Source: SZAS-103 sp038316385 (GTDB lineage Bacteria; Pseudomonadota; Gammaproteobacteria; Xanthomonadales; Xanthomonadaceae). From it: DNA of 64,000 nucleotides. The DNA lies in assembly GCA_038316385.1 (NCBI GenBank), contig JBBQAN010000005.1, positions 95,619 through 159,618 on the forward strand, in the 5' to 3' direction. The notes under the pieces were generated by a model, which saw only the letters and a list, made by a program, of their open reading frames with translations, did not search any database and was not told where the DNA came from. The position numbers and the translations under genes were made by a program. Shown one piece after another: positions 25,329-34,479 of the stretch; within the stretch, counting starts at the first letter, position 1; each line of letters opens with the position of its first letter.

Positions 25329-26360
25329 TCAGCGTTTGTCGAAACGGTAATGCGCGACCAACCATTCGTTGCCGTCGCGATAACCGAACAGCTCCGCGCA
25401 CGCCATCCAGAACATCCGCCAGCGCTGGCTCCAGACGCGCGCATGTTTCACTCCGTACACCGCGCCCAGAATTTGCAAAACTTCCGTGCGATGCGCGTCT
25501 TGGTTTTCAAGCCATTGATTCGCGGTGCGCTGGTAATGTGTGCCTGGCACGAGCCAGCGCTCACGCAACACCAGGTCATTCTGGAAATGCAGGAAAGTGT
25601 CCGCTGATGGCATCAACCCGCCGGTGAAGAAATTGCGCGCCATCCAGTCGCTGTCGTTGTGTTCGTCATCGAACGGATACATCAGGTAGCGGTGACAGAA
25701 GATGTGCGTGAACAGGCATCCATCGTTTTCCAGCCAGCCCGCGATGCGTTCGAACAGCAAACGGTAGTTGCGCACATGCTCGAACATCTCGATCGATACA
25801 ACGCGATCGAAGCGCGTGTCGAGGGTTAGCTGGTTGACGTCACGCGTGAGAATTTCGACGTTGCCGAATCCACTCTCGCGACAGCGCGCAAGGATGTGTT
25901 CGCGCTGACTTGCAGAATTCGAGACGCCGGTGATGCGCGCGTTCGGATAGCGCTCGGCCATCCACAACGTCAGCGAACCCCAGCCACAACCGAGTTCGAG
26001 GATGCGCTGGCCATCGGCGAGTCCCGCGCGCTCGCCGTAGATCGAGAGCATCGCTTCTTCGGCCTGATCGAGGGTTTCGCTGCCGGTCGGGTAATAACAA
26101 CCGCTGTATTTCAGACGCTTGCCGAGACATAGCTGGAAGAATGCGGTCTGCACTTCGTAGTGCTGGCGATTGGCCGCGTCGGTCTCGATCGCGAGTGGGC
26201 TGTTGCGCAGTTCGACGAGGCGGCGGCGGAAGTTCGCATCCGCAGCGGCGAGATCGTCGGCGTATTCCTGGCGCAATCGTTCGGCGCACAAACGACGGAT
26301 GCCGACGCGGGTGAGCGCATCGGGAATGCGGCCGTTTTCGCAAAGGGAAATCAGCGACAT
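25329..26360 (-). CDS. CFA synthase-like SAM-dependent methyltransferase (second copy)
   Basis: 343 residues; start ATG at 26360 with GGGGAG upstream. SAM-binding motif ILELGCGWGSLTLWMAERYP near residue 120, ITGVSNSASQREHI, FDRVVSIEMFEHVRNY and the lipid-side segment HIFCHRYLMYPFDDE match the cyclopropane-fatty-acid synthase/Mmt family, but it lacks the long N-terminal domain of true Cfa and differs from the copy at 27701. It may methylate an unsaturated or modified acyl chain on phospholipid. It is the last gene of the minus-strand lipid cluster, 16 nt after the DUF1295 gene. Confidence 0.85.
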   Translation of the reverse strand: MSLISLCENGRIPDALTRVGIRRLCAERLRQEYADDLAAADANFRRRLVELRNSPLAIETDAANRQHYEVQTAFFQLCLGKRLKYSGCYYPTGSETLDQAEEAMLSIYGERAGLADGQRILELGCGWGSLTLWMAERYPNARITGVSNSASQREHILARCRESGFGNVEILTRDVNQLTLDTRFDRVVSIEMFEHVRNYRLLFERIAGWLENDGCLFTHIFCHRYLMYPFDDEHNDSDWMARNFFTGGLMPSADTFLHFQNDLVLRERWLVPGTHYQRTANQWLENQDAHRTEVLQILGAVYGVKHARVWSQRWRMFWMACAELFGYRDGNEWLVAHYRFDKR

Positions 26361-26376
26361 AGGCTCCCCGTTGGCA

Positions 26377-27168
26377 TCAATCGTTGGTGGAACGATGGCG
26401 CGTCGGCCATGGGAAAAACGCGCTCACTTCGCGTTGGTACGCTCGATAGTCGTCACCGCGCGATCGCAACGCCTGCGCTTCGGTGTACGGAATGCCGGTT
26501 ACGCGATACACGAAGACGAACATCAGCAATGGCCCCGTGAACGCCAGCCACGCAAGTGGCGCCCCGATCGCAAGCAGCGCGTAGGCGAACCAGTGCAGCG
26601 TTTCGAAAAAATAATTCGGATGCCGCGACCATGCCCACAGTCCACTACGGCAGGTTCTGCCCTTGTTCGCGGGATTGCCGACCCATGCGGCAAGTTGCCG
26701 ATCGGCGGTGCTTTCGCCGCCGACCGCAACGATCCATATCGCGATCGCCGCGATCGTCCGGATGGTGATCGTATCGACCGGATTCGCGGCGGCGGCCAGC
26801 AGCGGCAACGCGAACAATGCGATGACTAACGCCTGCGCCTGGAACAGTCCGAACAACTTTCGCGGATCGTCATGGATTTGCTGACGCAGAAATCGATAGC
26901 GGCCGTCTTCCGGATGGCCGTGCACGCGCGCGTACAAATGCGCGAACAGGCGCAATGCCCAGACCCCGGCCAACACGCCGATCAGAATGCGCGGCACGAA
27001 TGCACCCCGACTGAGTAGCGCCACCGTGATCGCCATCGCTCCCATCAATCCGGCCCACGCAACATCCACGTAGCCCATGTTGTCGGCGTGACGCGCATAG
27101 GTCCAGACCGTTGTCATGGCGAGCGCGCTTCCCAGCCAGATCCACAACAGCAGGCTCCACGCGATCAC
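26377..27168 (-). CDS. DUF1295 family membrane protein (steroid 5-alpha-reductase-like)
   Basis: 263 residues starting at GTG 27168, whose GTGA overlaps the stop of the preceding DUF2878 gene. The frame is open further upstream inside that gene but shows no family sequence. Several hydrophobic helices, then the C-terminal hallmark GLWAWSRHPNYFFETLHWFAYAL and YRVTGIPYTEAQALRSRGDDYRAYQREVSAFFP, typical of DUF1295/ICMT-like enzymes that use NADPH or SAM on lipid-like substrates. The reaction here is unknown. Position between two lipid genes suggests a role in modifying membrane acyl chains. Confidence 0.82.
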   Translation of the reverse strand: MIAWSLLLWIWLGSALAMTTVWTYARHADNMGYVDVAWAGLMGAMAITVALLSRGAFVPRILIGVLAGVWALRLFAHLYARVHGHPEDGRYRFLRQQIHDDPRKLFGLFQAQALVIALFALPLLAAAANPVDTITIRTIAAIAIWIVAVGGESTADRQLAAWVGNPANKGRTCRSGLWAWSRHPNYFFETLHWFAYALLAIGAPLAWLAFTGPLLMFVFVYRVTGIPYTEAQALRSRGDDYRAYQREVSAFFPWPTRHRSTND

Positions 27169-27704
27169 GGCAGTGCCAACCGTGTTTGTGAAACCCCCAG
27201 GCGAGCCGCGAGCCATACCAGGAGCGCAACCAAGGCCGCCCATGCGACAGAGAGCCCAAGCAGCACGGTCACGATCGAAGCATCGAAATGAAGCGCGCCG
27301 AATCCGCGCGCAGCTCCCCAATACGCAAGCGGGCCGCCGATTGCACCGAAGATCGCAGCCAGCGCATAACGGCTTTTGAGGAACCCGAGCGAATGATTGA
27401 GGGTCATCGCGAACGCGAGCCAAAGACCGATGATCCATCCCGGTGCCAACGATTTGAAAGGCCAGGGTGCGCGGTAATCGATCCAGTGCAACTCGATCCA
27501 CGCGCTATCGGCCAACGCACCGATCAGCACAGCGAGCGGGATCAATCGCAAATCCGCACCGCGATGACCGCCGAACGCGAGTACGACAATCGCAAACGCG
27601 ACCGCTGCCAATGGCCCGATCCAGAGATGGCCGCCGGCGGCGCTCGCAACACTGATCAGCCATACGAGCTGATAGCCGACCGCATTGAGGATTTTCCAGG
27701 TCAC
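27165..27704 (-). CDS. DUF2878 family membrane protein
   Basis: 179 residues from GTG at 27704, overlapping the CFA synthase-like stop as GTGA. Five to six hydrophobic segments, starting with WKILNAVGYQLVWLISV, then GHLWIGPLAAV, ALADSAWIELHWIDY and GWIIGLWLAFAMTLNHSLGFL, the pattern of DUF2878. Function unknown; members commonly lie next to CFA synthase and DUF1365 genes. A GTG start and overlaps on both sides mean strong translational coupling. Confidence 0.78.
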   Translation of the reverse strand: MTWKILNAVGYQLVWLISVASAAGGHLWIGPLAAVAFAIVVLAFGGHRGADLRLIPLAVLIGALADSAWIELHWIDYRAPWPFKSLAPGWIIGLWLAFAMTLNHSLGFLKSRYALAAIFGAIGGPLAYWGAARGFGALHFDASIVTVLLGLSVAWAALVALLVWLAARLGVSQTRLALP

Positions 27705-29005
27705 GCGGTGGCGCCGCCGATCGCCGGCACAAACTGGCTGCGACGATTGCCGGGACGTGCGAACAGCATCTGCGCAGCGCCGATCGAGCGTTCCACAAAA
27801 CCGCCCTCGCAATAGCAAAGGTAGTAGTCCCACATCCGCACGAAGCGTTCGTCGTAACCGCACTTGCGCACCTCGTCGAGCCGCGCCAGAAAGCGTTGCC
27901 GCCAGTGATGCAGGGTGAGTGCATAGCTCGGGCCGATGTCCTCGAGATTCAGCAGGCGCAGGTCGCTGGTGCGCGCGCTCGCCTCCAGCATCGCGCTCAC
28001 GCATGGAATGAAACTTCCCGGAAAGATGTGGCGCTTGATGAAGTCCACCGAATCCAGCGCCTGCTGGTAACGCGTGTCCTCGATCGTGATCGCCTGGATC
28101 ATCGCGAGCCCATCGGGTTTGAGCAACGATGCGCACTTGCGGAAATAGGCATCCATGTATTGATGGCCGATCGCCTCGATCATCTCGATCGAAACCAGCT
28201 TGTCGTAGGCGCCGTCCAGGTCGCGATAATCCTTCAGTAACAGCGTGATGCGATTCTGCATTCCGGCAGCGGCGACGCGTTCGGTTGCCAGTGCATGTTG
28301 CTCGGAAGAAATCGTGGTAGTGGTCACGCGGCAGCCGTAATGCGCGGCCGCATGCAGCGCGAACCCGCCCCACCCGGTGCCGATCTCGACGACATGATCG
28401 GAGGGCTGTAGATCGAGCTTCCGGCAGATGCGATCGAGCTTGCGGGTCGATGCGGATTCCAGCGACTCGGAGGCATCGGCGAAGATGGCCGACGAATACA
28501 TCATGTTGTCGTCAAGGAATATCTTGAACAAGTCGTTGCCGAGATCGTAATGCGCGGCGATGTTGCGGCGGCTGCCATTGCGCGTATTGCGACGCATGCT
28601 GTTCCAGGCGCGCATCGCCATTCCACCCAATCGTGCCAGACCGGTTTCCATACCGTCGAGCAGATCGCGATTGCGCACCAGCAGTCGCACCAACGCAACC
28701 AGGTCACTGCATTCCCATTGCCCATCCATGTACGACTCGCCGGCGCCTACGCTGCCGTTCATTGCTACCTGCCGGTAGAACTCCGGCGAACGTACGCTGA
28801 CATGCGCAAGCAATGCATCGCCGTCGTTCGTTGTACCCAGCGTTTGCGATCCGACCGCGTCGTGCAGCACGATCGCGCCTCCTTTGAGGTCGCGCAAGGT
28901 GTCGATTAGCTGCGCGCGCAGAAGCCGCTCGAATCTTGAATAAGCGTCCGCAGTATTCGAAGCGGCGACGGTGGATTTCTGGAGGGTTTCTGCGGATGTG
29001 CTCAT
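27701..29005 (-). CDS. cfa: Cyclopropane-fatty-acyl-phospholipid synthase-like methyltransferase
   Basis: 434 residues from the ATG at 29005; 23 upstream open codons are not conserved in type. N-terminal CFA domain (AYSRFERLLRAQLIDTLRDL, GAGESYMDGQWECSDLVALVRLL), linker RRNIAAHYDLGNDLFKIFLDDNMMYS, SAM motif VVEIGTGWGGFALHAA and the catalytic-side segments VSIEMIEAIGHQYMDAYFRKC and IQAITIED. CFA synthases add a methylene from SAM to cis double bonds in phospholipid acyl chains; relatives perform methylation in furan or 10-methyl fatty acid pathways. Here a desaturase and a flavin oxidoreductase sit in the same cluster, making the latter possible. Confidence 0.92.
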   Translation of the reverse strand: MSTSAETLQKSTVAASNTADAYSRFERLLRAQLIDTLRDLKGGAIVLHDAVGSQTLGTTNDGDALLAHVSVRSPEFYRQVAMNGSVGAGESYMDGQWECSDLVALVRLLVRNRDLLDGMETGLARLGGMAMRAWNSMRRNTRNGSRRNIAAHYDLGNDLFKIFLDDNMMYSSAIFADASESLESASTRKLDRICRKLDLQPSDHVVEIGTGWGGFALHAAAHYGCRVTTTTISSEQHALATERVAAAGMQNRITLLLKDYRDLDGAYDKLVSIEMIEAIGHQYMDAYFRKCASLLKPDGLAMIQAITIEDTRYQQALDSVDFIKRHIFPGSFIPCVSAMLEASARTSDLRLLNLEDIGPSYALTLHHWRQRFLARLDEVRKCGYDERFVRMWDYYLCYCEGGFVERSIGAAQMLFARPGNRRSQFVPAIGGATA

Positions 29006-29095
29006 GACGGAACTCGCTGATGGGCAGTCGGGCTGGCTCGTCGATCCGTTGGGGTCATGGTCTTGAAGTCGCACCCGATCCCGGCGACCAGCGCA

Positions 29096-29893
29096 TCAGG
29101 GCATCGTCTGCCCGCGACCGCCGTGACCGTGGAATGGAACGCCCTTCAACCACAAACGGAACGCCTGCCAATAGATCGCCATTACTACGCGAGCGCTCAT
29201 CACGGGATAGTGAAGAAGCGCGCGCGCGAGTTGCGGGCCGTTCAAGGGGCGGCGGTCCAACACCAAGGTAGCGTCCATCTCGATATGTTCGCCGGCGCGT
29301 ACATCCATGTGCACGCGCAATTGCTCGCCGGGATCCTGGAAGCGCCAGTCATAGCCGCGCTCCAGCGGCATGAACGGGGAGACAGTGAATTCCTTGCGGA
29401 GTATCCATCCGTGCGTGTTACCGCGCGTGGCCGCCTCTGCCATCGGCAGCACATAGGCGTGGCGCTCGTTCCACGGGATATTGCTGATCTCGGCGACGAT
29501 CCAGTCCAGCGTCGCGCCATCGGCCGCGTAGCCGTAATAGATCACCACCGGATTGAAGCAATGACCGAAATAGCGCAAGTGCGCGAGCATGCGGATCGGG
29601 CCGTCCGGGCGTTTGCCGAGCCGCGATTCAACGGTATCGCGCACTGCGGTGTCGAGCGGCACGGACGGATCGCCGTGGTAATCGCTGCGCCGGAATTCGG
29701 CGAGATTGCGGCGACCGATCGACCACAGCCAGCGGCCGTCGAACACGCGCGGAATTTCCGCCAAATCCAGATACAGCATGAACATGCGATAGCGAAACGC
29801 GTGCTCGCGCGGAACGTTGCGGCGATGCCGCACCCAGCCTGTGTAGATGGCGCTTTGCAACGGAATGCTTGGCGATGGCGCGGTGCTCAACAT
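29096..29893 (-). CDS. DUF1365 family protein
   Basis: About 265 residues from the ATG at 29893 (GGAAG upstream); a TTG at 29911 would add six codons. Family pattern: AIYTGWVRHRRNVPREHAFRYRMFMLYLDLAE, FGHCFNPVVIYYGY, ISNIPWNERHAYVL and the C-terminal hydrophobic segment with VVMAIYWQAFRLWLKG. DUF1365 proteins are almost always encoded beside a flavin amine-oxidase-like protein and CFA synthase, exactly as here. The biochemical role is unknown; membrane association is suggested by the final helix. Confidence 0.88.
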   Translation of the reverse strand: MLSTAPSPSIPLQSAIYTGWVRHRRNVPREHAFRYRMFMLYLDLAEIPRVFDGRWLWSIGRRNLAEFRRSDYHGDPSVPLDTAVRDTVESRLGKRPDGPIRMLAHLRYFGHCFNPVVIYYGYAADGATLDWIVAEISNIPWNERHAYVLPMAEAATRGNTHGWILRKEFTVSPFMPLERGYDWRFQDPGEQLRVHMDVRAGEHIEMDATLVLDRRPLNGPQLARALLHYPVMSARVVMAIYWQAFRLWLKGVPFHGHGGRGQTMP

Positions 29894-29953
29894 GTCTTCC
29901 AGCGCCGGCAATTCATCGAATCACCGCAGCCTTGATCGTGAGCGGGGCAGGGC

Positions 29954-31189
29954 TCAGTGCCATTCCACGTCGAGCGCCTTGGCAACGCTGACCGCGCTGC
30001 GCAGGCCATCTTCGTGGAAGCCATAGCGCCAGTACGCGCCGCAGAACCAGGTGCGGCGCTGCCCGTTGATGGCGACGCGGCGGTTCTGCGCATTGATGCT
30101 CTTGCTCGTATACACCGGATGCTGGTATTTCATCGTCGCGATGATCTTGCCGGGATCAATGGCGTCGGTGCGATTCAGGGTGACGATCAACGGTTCGGGT
30201 GCGTCGATGTTTTGCAGGATATTCATGCAGTAGCTGACCGTGCACGCAGCGCCGGGTTGGGCCGGAACATGGGCATTCCACGCGGCCCAGGACTTCTTCT
30301 TCTTCGGCAGCAGGCGCGCGTCGGTGTGCAGTACGACGTCGTTGCTATGGTAAGGAATTGCGCCGAGGATTTCGGTTTCCGAATCGCTCGGATCCCCGAG
30401 CAACGCCAACGCCTGATCGCTGTGGCAGGCGAGCACGACATGATCGAAACGTTCTTCGCCATCGTCGGTCACCAGGCGCACATCGTTTTCGGCGCGCAGG
30501 ATACGCAGCACCGGCGTATCCAGTCGTTCCTCGACTTTCCAGTTCTTGCGCATCAGCTCGATGTAGCGCGAAGAACCGCCGGTCACGGTGCGCCATTGCG
30601 GGCGTCCGCTGACTTGCAGCATGCGGTGGTTGCGCATGAACCGGATCAGATACTTGCCCGGAAAGTCCATGATTTGCGTCGCCGGAGCAGACCACAGTGC
30701 GCTCACCATCGGGATCAAATGATCCTCGATGAACATCGGCGAATATTTTTGCTCGCGCAGATAGTCGCCCAATGTCGGGCCGGCGCCTTCTGTTTCCAGC
30801 AGATGGTGGGCTTCCTTGTAGAAGCGCTTGATCTCGCTCATCATTTTCAGGAACTTCTGATCGAGCAGGTTGCGCGGATTCGCCAACAGGTTGCCGGGGT
30901 TGTATTCCAGGCCATTGCGCGCGTCCTGCACAGAGAAGCTCATGGTGGTCGGCTGGGTAGCGACTCCCAATTCGCCGAACAGGCGTTTCAACAAGGGATA
31001 GTTTTCATCGTTGTAAACGATGAAGCCGGTATCCACCGCGAACTCGCGGTTGTCCAGCACGACCTTGTGCGTATGCGTATGACCGCCAAGACGCTCCTCG
31101 CGCTCAAACAGCACGACCCGGTGATCGCGCGAAAGCAGCCATGCCGCCGCAAGCCCCGAGATGCCGCTGCCGACAACCGCAATCCTCAT
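29954..31189 (-). CDS. NAD(P)/FAD-dependent oxidoreductase, amine oxidase-like
   Basis: 411 residues. Rossmann FAD motif at the N-terminus (VVGSGISGLAAAWLLS, residues 5-20) followed by FEREERLGGHTHT, then DTGFIVYNDENYP. The C-terminus ends with TWFCGAYWRYGFHEDGLRSAVSVAKAL, the second flavin-contact region. It belongs to the group encoded with DUF1365 and CFA synthase genes, where a desaturase or dehydrogenase role on fatty acids has been proposed. It is cotranscribed with the genes downstream (gap of 60 nt to DUF1365). Confidence 0.88.
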   Translation of the reverse strand: MRIAVVGSGISGLAAAWLLSRDHRVVLFEREERLGGHTHTHKVVLDNREFAVDTGFIVYNDENYPLLKRLFGELGVATQPTTMSFSVQDARNGLEYNPGNLLANPRNLLDQKFLKMMSEIKRFYKEAHHLLETEGAGPTLGDYLREQKYSPMFIEDHLIPMVSALWSAPATQIMDFPGKYLIRFMRNHRMLQVSGRPQWRTVTGGSSRYIELMRKNWKVEERLDTPVLRILRAENDVRLVTDDGEERFDHVVLACHSDQALALLGDPSDSETEILGAIPYHSNDVVLHTDARLLPKKKKSWAAWNAHVPAQPGAACTVSYCMNILQNIDAPEPLIVTLNRTDAIDPGKIIATMKYQHPVYTSKSINAQNRRVAINGQRRTWFCGAYWRYGFHEDGLRSAVSVAKALDVEWH

Positions 31190-31285
31190 GCCACGATCCT
31201 CATCCCGCGCTCCTTGTCAGTGGCATCCAGCGCATGCGCCCCCCGACGCATGTGATCCAGACAGCATTCCTGTCGAGCGGCTATT

Positions 31286-32254
31286 TTAGCCGGATTGGAG
31301 CCTCACGCCGCGTAATGAGAGCGGAAGCGGTCTGAGATCCCAGACCAAACCGAACACCGCCATCGCCCGCAGCACGTAATAGGTCGGATCGTACTCCCAC
31401 CAGCGGAAACCCTGCCGCGCCGAACCGGGAAAATGGTGGTGGTTGTTGTGCCAGCCTTCGCCGAACGTGATGATCGCCAGCAGCCAGTTGTTGCGGCTGT
31501 TGTCGCGGGTCGCGAAACGGCGCGTGCCCCAGCGGTGCGCCAGCGAATTGATCGTGACCGTGCAATGGAACAACACGATCGTCGAGATGAAGAATCCCCA
31601 GACCAGCAATTGCGGCCCGCTCGTATGCAGTCCGGGCGCATGCAAGCGCTCGAGATGGCCGAGGCCGAGCAGTGCGGCGGCCAGCGCAACCGGGACCAGC
31701 AGATCGAAGCGATCCAGCCAGCGCAACTCCGGATACTTCATCAGATCCGGCACCTTTTCGTGTTCCGTCACGAATCCGCGCGGCGACATGAACCAGCCCA
31801 TGTGGCTCCAGAACAGGCTGCGCGTCACTGGCGAATGCAGGTCGCGTTCGGTATCGGCATGGCGATGATGATTGCGATGGTGGGCCGCCCACCACAATGG
31901 CCCGCGCTGCACCGAGGCCGCGCCGAGCAGCGCGAACGCGAATTGCACCTGACGCGAGGTCTTGAACGCCTTGTGCGAGAAATAGCGGTGATAGAACGCG
32001 GTAATCGCGAACATGCGAATGCAATACATCGCCACGGCCACCCACAACGCGAACCACGAAAAACCGACCCACAACACAGCAAGGCATGCAAGGTGCAATC
32101 CGAGGAACGGAATCACCCGCACCCAGTCCACACGGTCGAGAGATTGCAGATCGTCATCGTTCACCGCCGCATTGTCGAACCAGCGCACGAAGCCGCGCAG
32201 AACGCGCTGGAATACGTTGAGTCCAGTGGTAGCCGGCGATGGATCGATTTTCAT
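31286..32254 (-). CDS. Acyl-CoA / phospholipid fatty acid desaturase
   Basis: 322 residues from the ATG at 32254. Three histidine boxes of the integral-membrane diiron desaturases are visible: YHRYFSHKAF (HxxxxH), WWAAHHRNHHRHAD (HxxHH) and EGWHNNHHHFPGSAR (HNxHH). Hydrophobic pairs lie before box 1 and between boxes 2 and 3. The order and spacing are those of delta-9 (stearoyl-CoA type) desaturases. It would create the cis double bond that a CFA-like methyltransferase then uses. It is the first gene of the minus-strand cluster; the pseudouridine synthase gene is divergent. Confidence 0.92.
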   Translation of the reverse strand: MKIDPSPATTGLNVFQRVLRGFVRWFDNAAVNDDDLQSLDRVDWVRVIPFLGLHLACLAVLWVGFSWFALWVAVAMYCIRMFAITAFYHRYFSHKAFKTSRQVQFAFALLGAASVQRGPLWWAAHHRNHHRHADTERDLHSPVTRSLFWSHMGWFMSPRGFVTEHEKVPDLMKYPELRWLDRFDLLVPVALAAALLGLGHLERLHAPGLHTSGPQLLVWGFFISTIVLFHCTVTINSLAHRWGTRRFATRDNSRNNWLLAIITFGEGWHNNHHHFPGSARQGFRWWEYDPTYYVLRAMAVFGLVWDLRPLPLSLRGVRLQSG

Positions 32255-32417
32255 GTAGATAGTGTCGCCCTGTCGCAGTGATTTCGGGGTGAATCTTCCA
32301 TAGTGCCGGAGCCAAATGCAAAAGTAGATCAGGTGGTGTTTTGCGATCTTCGGATGATTCGCGGACAGGTGCAGCTGTCGTCTGGCGTTTCTCACCGCGC
32401 TTGCTCATGCTGCACGA

Positions 32418-33185
32418 ATGCATATACGCGAACCGACCGCCGATCCACCTGGAAGCTGTGGTCTCGCGCGACCGCACGGGCTTGCCCGGGTGATTTCAAA
32501 GATGGGTATCGCCTCGCGCACCGAAGCCGCGCGCTGGATCGTGGCCGGGCGGGTCGCGGTGAACGGGTGCGTACAGCGCGACCCGGATTATCCAACGGTG
32601 CAGGGCAGGGACCGCATCGCCGTCGATGGGCGCGAATACGATGTCGGCGCACGCACGTATCTGATGCTCAACAAGCCGCGCGGCCTGGTCACGACCGCGC
32701 ATGATGAACTGGGCCGCGACACCGTCTATCGTTGTTTCGACGGCGCATCGCTCCCATGGTTGATGCCGGTCGGTCGCCTGGACAAAGCCAGTGAGGGGCT
32801 GCTGCTGTTCTGCAACCATCCCCAATGGGCCGCGCGCATCACCGATCCTGCGAGCGGTCCCGACAAGACCTACCACGTGCAGGTCGATCGCATTCCAGAC
32901 GCTGCGTTGCTCGAACGATTGATCGTTGGCATGGACGGGGAGGGTGAATTGCTGTCCGCGAAATCCGCGACCTTGCTGCGCCACGGCGCGAAGAACGCGT
33001 GGCTGGAAATCGTGCTCGACGAAGGCCGCAACAGGCAGATTCGCCGCCTGCTTGCAGTGCAAGGCATCGGCGTGTTGCGATTGTTGCGCATCGCGATCGG
33101 ATCACTACAACTCGGCGATCTTGCAAAAGGGAAATGGCGAATACTGTCGGAAACGGAAGTGAATGCTCTAGCGCCACAACCATGA
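32418..33185 (+). CDS. RsuA/RluB/E-type pseudouridine synthase
   Basis: 255 residues. S4-type RNA-binding domain (LARVISKMGIASRTEAARWI ... VAVNG) followed by the catalytic domain with YLMLNKPRGLVTT, PVGRLDKASEGLLLF holding the catalytic Asp, KTYHVQV and DEGRNRQIRRLLAVQGIGVLRLLRIAIG. These are signatures of the RsuA family, which modifies one or two uridines in 16S or 23S rRNA; the exact target cannot be told. The start is uncertain because no clear ribosome binding site precedes 32418, and the Ser/Pro-rich first ~20 residues are unlike the family. Confidence 0.9.
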   Translation: MHIREPTADPPGSCGLARPHGLARVISKMGIASRTEAARWIVAGRVAVNGCVQRDPDYPTVQGRDRIAVDGREYDVGARTYLMLNKPRGLVTTAHDELGRDTVYRCFDGASLPWLMPVGRLDKASEGLLLFCNHPQWAARITDPASGPDKTYHVQVDRIPDAALLERLIVGMDGEGELLSAKSATLLRHGAKNAWLEIVLDEGRNRQIRRLLAVQGIGVLRLLRIAIGSLQLGDLAKGKWRILSETEVNALAPQP

Positions 33186-33338
33186 CGTACGTTCAACGCG
33201 TGAATTGTTGCTCAATGACTGCAATGAAATTCTTGCAGCGAAAATCCTTAATTTTGTCCGCCTTTGCACCTCGGGATGGCTTCGACTTTTTCTTCTCTTC
33301 CATGTGGGCTCGCCTAAATAGGTGAAGCCTGACGCGAC

Positions 33339-34301
33339 TCAGACCGCAGCTTCGTATGCGCCGTAACTGCGCAACCGCTTATAGCGTTGCTCCAGCAACA
33401 CATCGCGGTCGATCGCTTCGAGCTTGTCGAGTTCGCGCATCAGCACGCCCTTGAGGCGCACGGCCATTGCTTGAGGATCGCGGTGCGCGCCGCCGAGCGG
33501 TTCCTTGATGATCTTGTCGATCAGCCCGAGTGCTAGCAGGCGCGGCGCGGTGATGCCCATCGCCTCGGCGGCATCGCGCGCTTTCTCCGGCGATTTCCAC
33601 AGGATCGACGCGCAGCCTTCGGGGGTGATCACCGAATACGTCGCGTACTCGAGCATCAGCGTGCGGTCGCCGACGCCGATCGCGAGCGCGCCGCCGGAGC
33701 CGCCTTCGCCGGTGATCGTGCAGATGATAGGAACGCGCAGTTCGGCCATCTCCAGCAGGTTGCGCGCAATGGCTTCGGACTGCCCGCGCTCTTCCGCGCC
33801 GACGCCCGGATACGCGCCCGGCGTGTCGATGAAGGTCAGCAGCGGCAGGTCGAAACGCTCGGCCATTTTCATCAGCCGCAGCGCCTTTCGATAACCCTCG
33901 GGGCGCGGCATGCCGAAATTGCGGCGTATTTTTGTCTTGGTGTCGCGGCCTTTCTGGTGGCCGATCACCATCACGCTGCGGCCGTTGATACGCGCAAGTC
34001 CACCGACGATTGCGGCATCGTCCGCGAACGCGCGATCGCCCGCGAGTTCGTGGAATTCGTCGCAGATCAGCCGCAGGTAATCGAGCGTATAAGGCCGCGC
34101 GGGATGCCGCGCGAGTTGCGAGACCTGCCACGACGTGAGATTGCGGAAAATCTCGCCGGTGCGCGTGCGCAGTTTCTCCTGCAAACCATGGACTTCGTCG
34201 TCGATGTTCACCCCGGGCGCATGGCTGGCGTGACGCAGCTCCTGGATCTTGGCTTCCAGTTCGGCGATGGGTTGTTCAAAATCCAGGAAATTGGGATTCA
34301 T
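33339..34301 (-). CDS. accA: Acetyl-CoA carboxylase carboxyltransferase subunit alpha
   Basis: 320 residues from the ATG at 34301, matching the ~319-residue AccA. MNPNFLDFEQPIAELEAKI at the start; VIGHQKGRDTKTKIRRNFGMPRPEGYRKALRLM; TFIDTPGAYPGVGAEERGQSEAIARNL; ITGEGGSGGALAIGVGD; and YSVITPEGCASILWK, all AccA signatures. With AccD it transfers the carboxyl group from biotin to acetyl-CoA, making malonyl-CoA for fatty acid synthesis. It is single here and divergent from 34480. Confidence 0.97.
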   Translation of the reverse strand: MNPNFLDFEQPIAELEAKIQELRHASHAPGVNIDDEVHGLQEKLRTRTGEIFRNLTSWQVSQLARHPARPYTLDYLRLICDEFHELAGDRAFADDAAIVGGLARINGRSVMVIGHQKGRDTKTKIRRNFGMPRPEGYRKALRLMKMAERFDLPLLTFIDTPGAYPGVGAEERGQSEAIARNLLEMAELRVPIICTITGEGGSGGALAIGVGDRTLMLEYATYSVITPEGCASILWKSPEKARDAAEAMGITAPRLLALGLIDKIIKEPLGGAHRDPQAMAVRLKGVLMRELDKLEAIDRDVLLEQRYKRLRSYGAYEAAV

Positions 34302-34479
34302 GCGAATGGCAACGGGCGCGGACAACGGCGCGAGACGTCAAGGATAGCCCGAGCGGCCGGTCGGGGCGAATCGCCGGGATCATTGCGCCGTTTTGTCCGC
34401 GATCGGTCGTGGTCTTTTCCACTATGCTTGCCGAATCCGTCACCGCTATCCATCGCCACCCATCGACCGGGATCGCGCC

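Noticed and set aside
33186..33338. Short frame after the pseudouridine synthase gene
   Set aside because: Only about 47 codons, no ribosome binding site, no similarity recognised.
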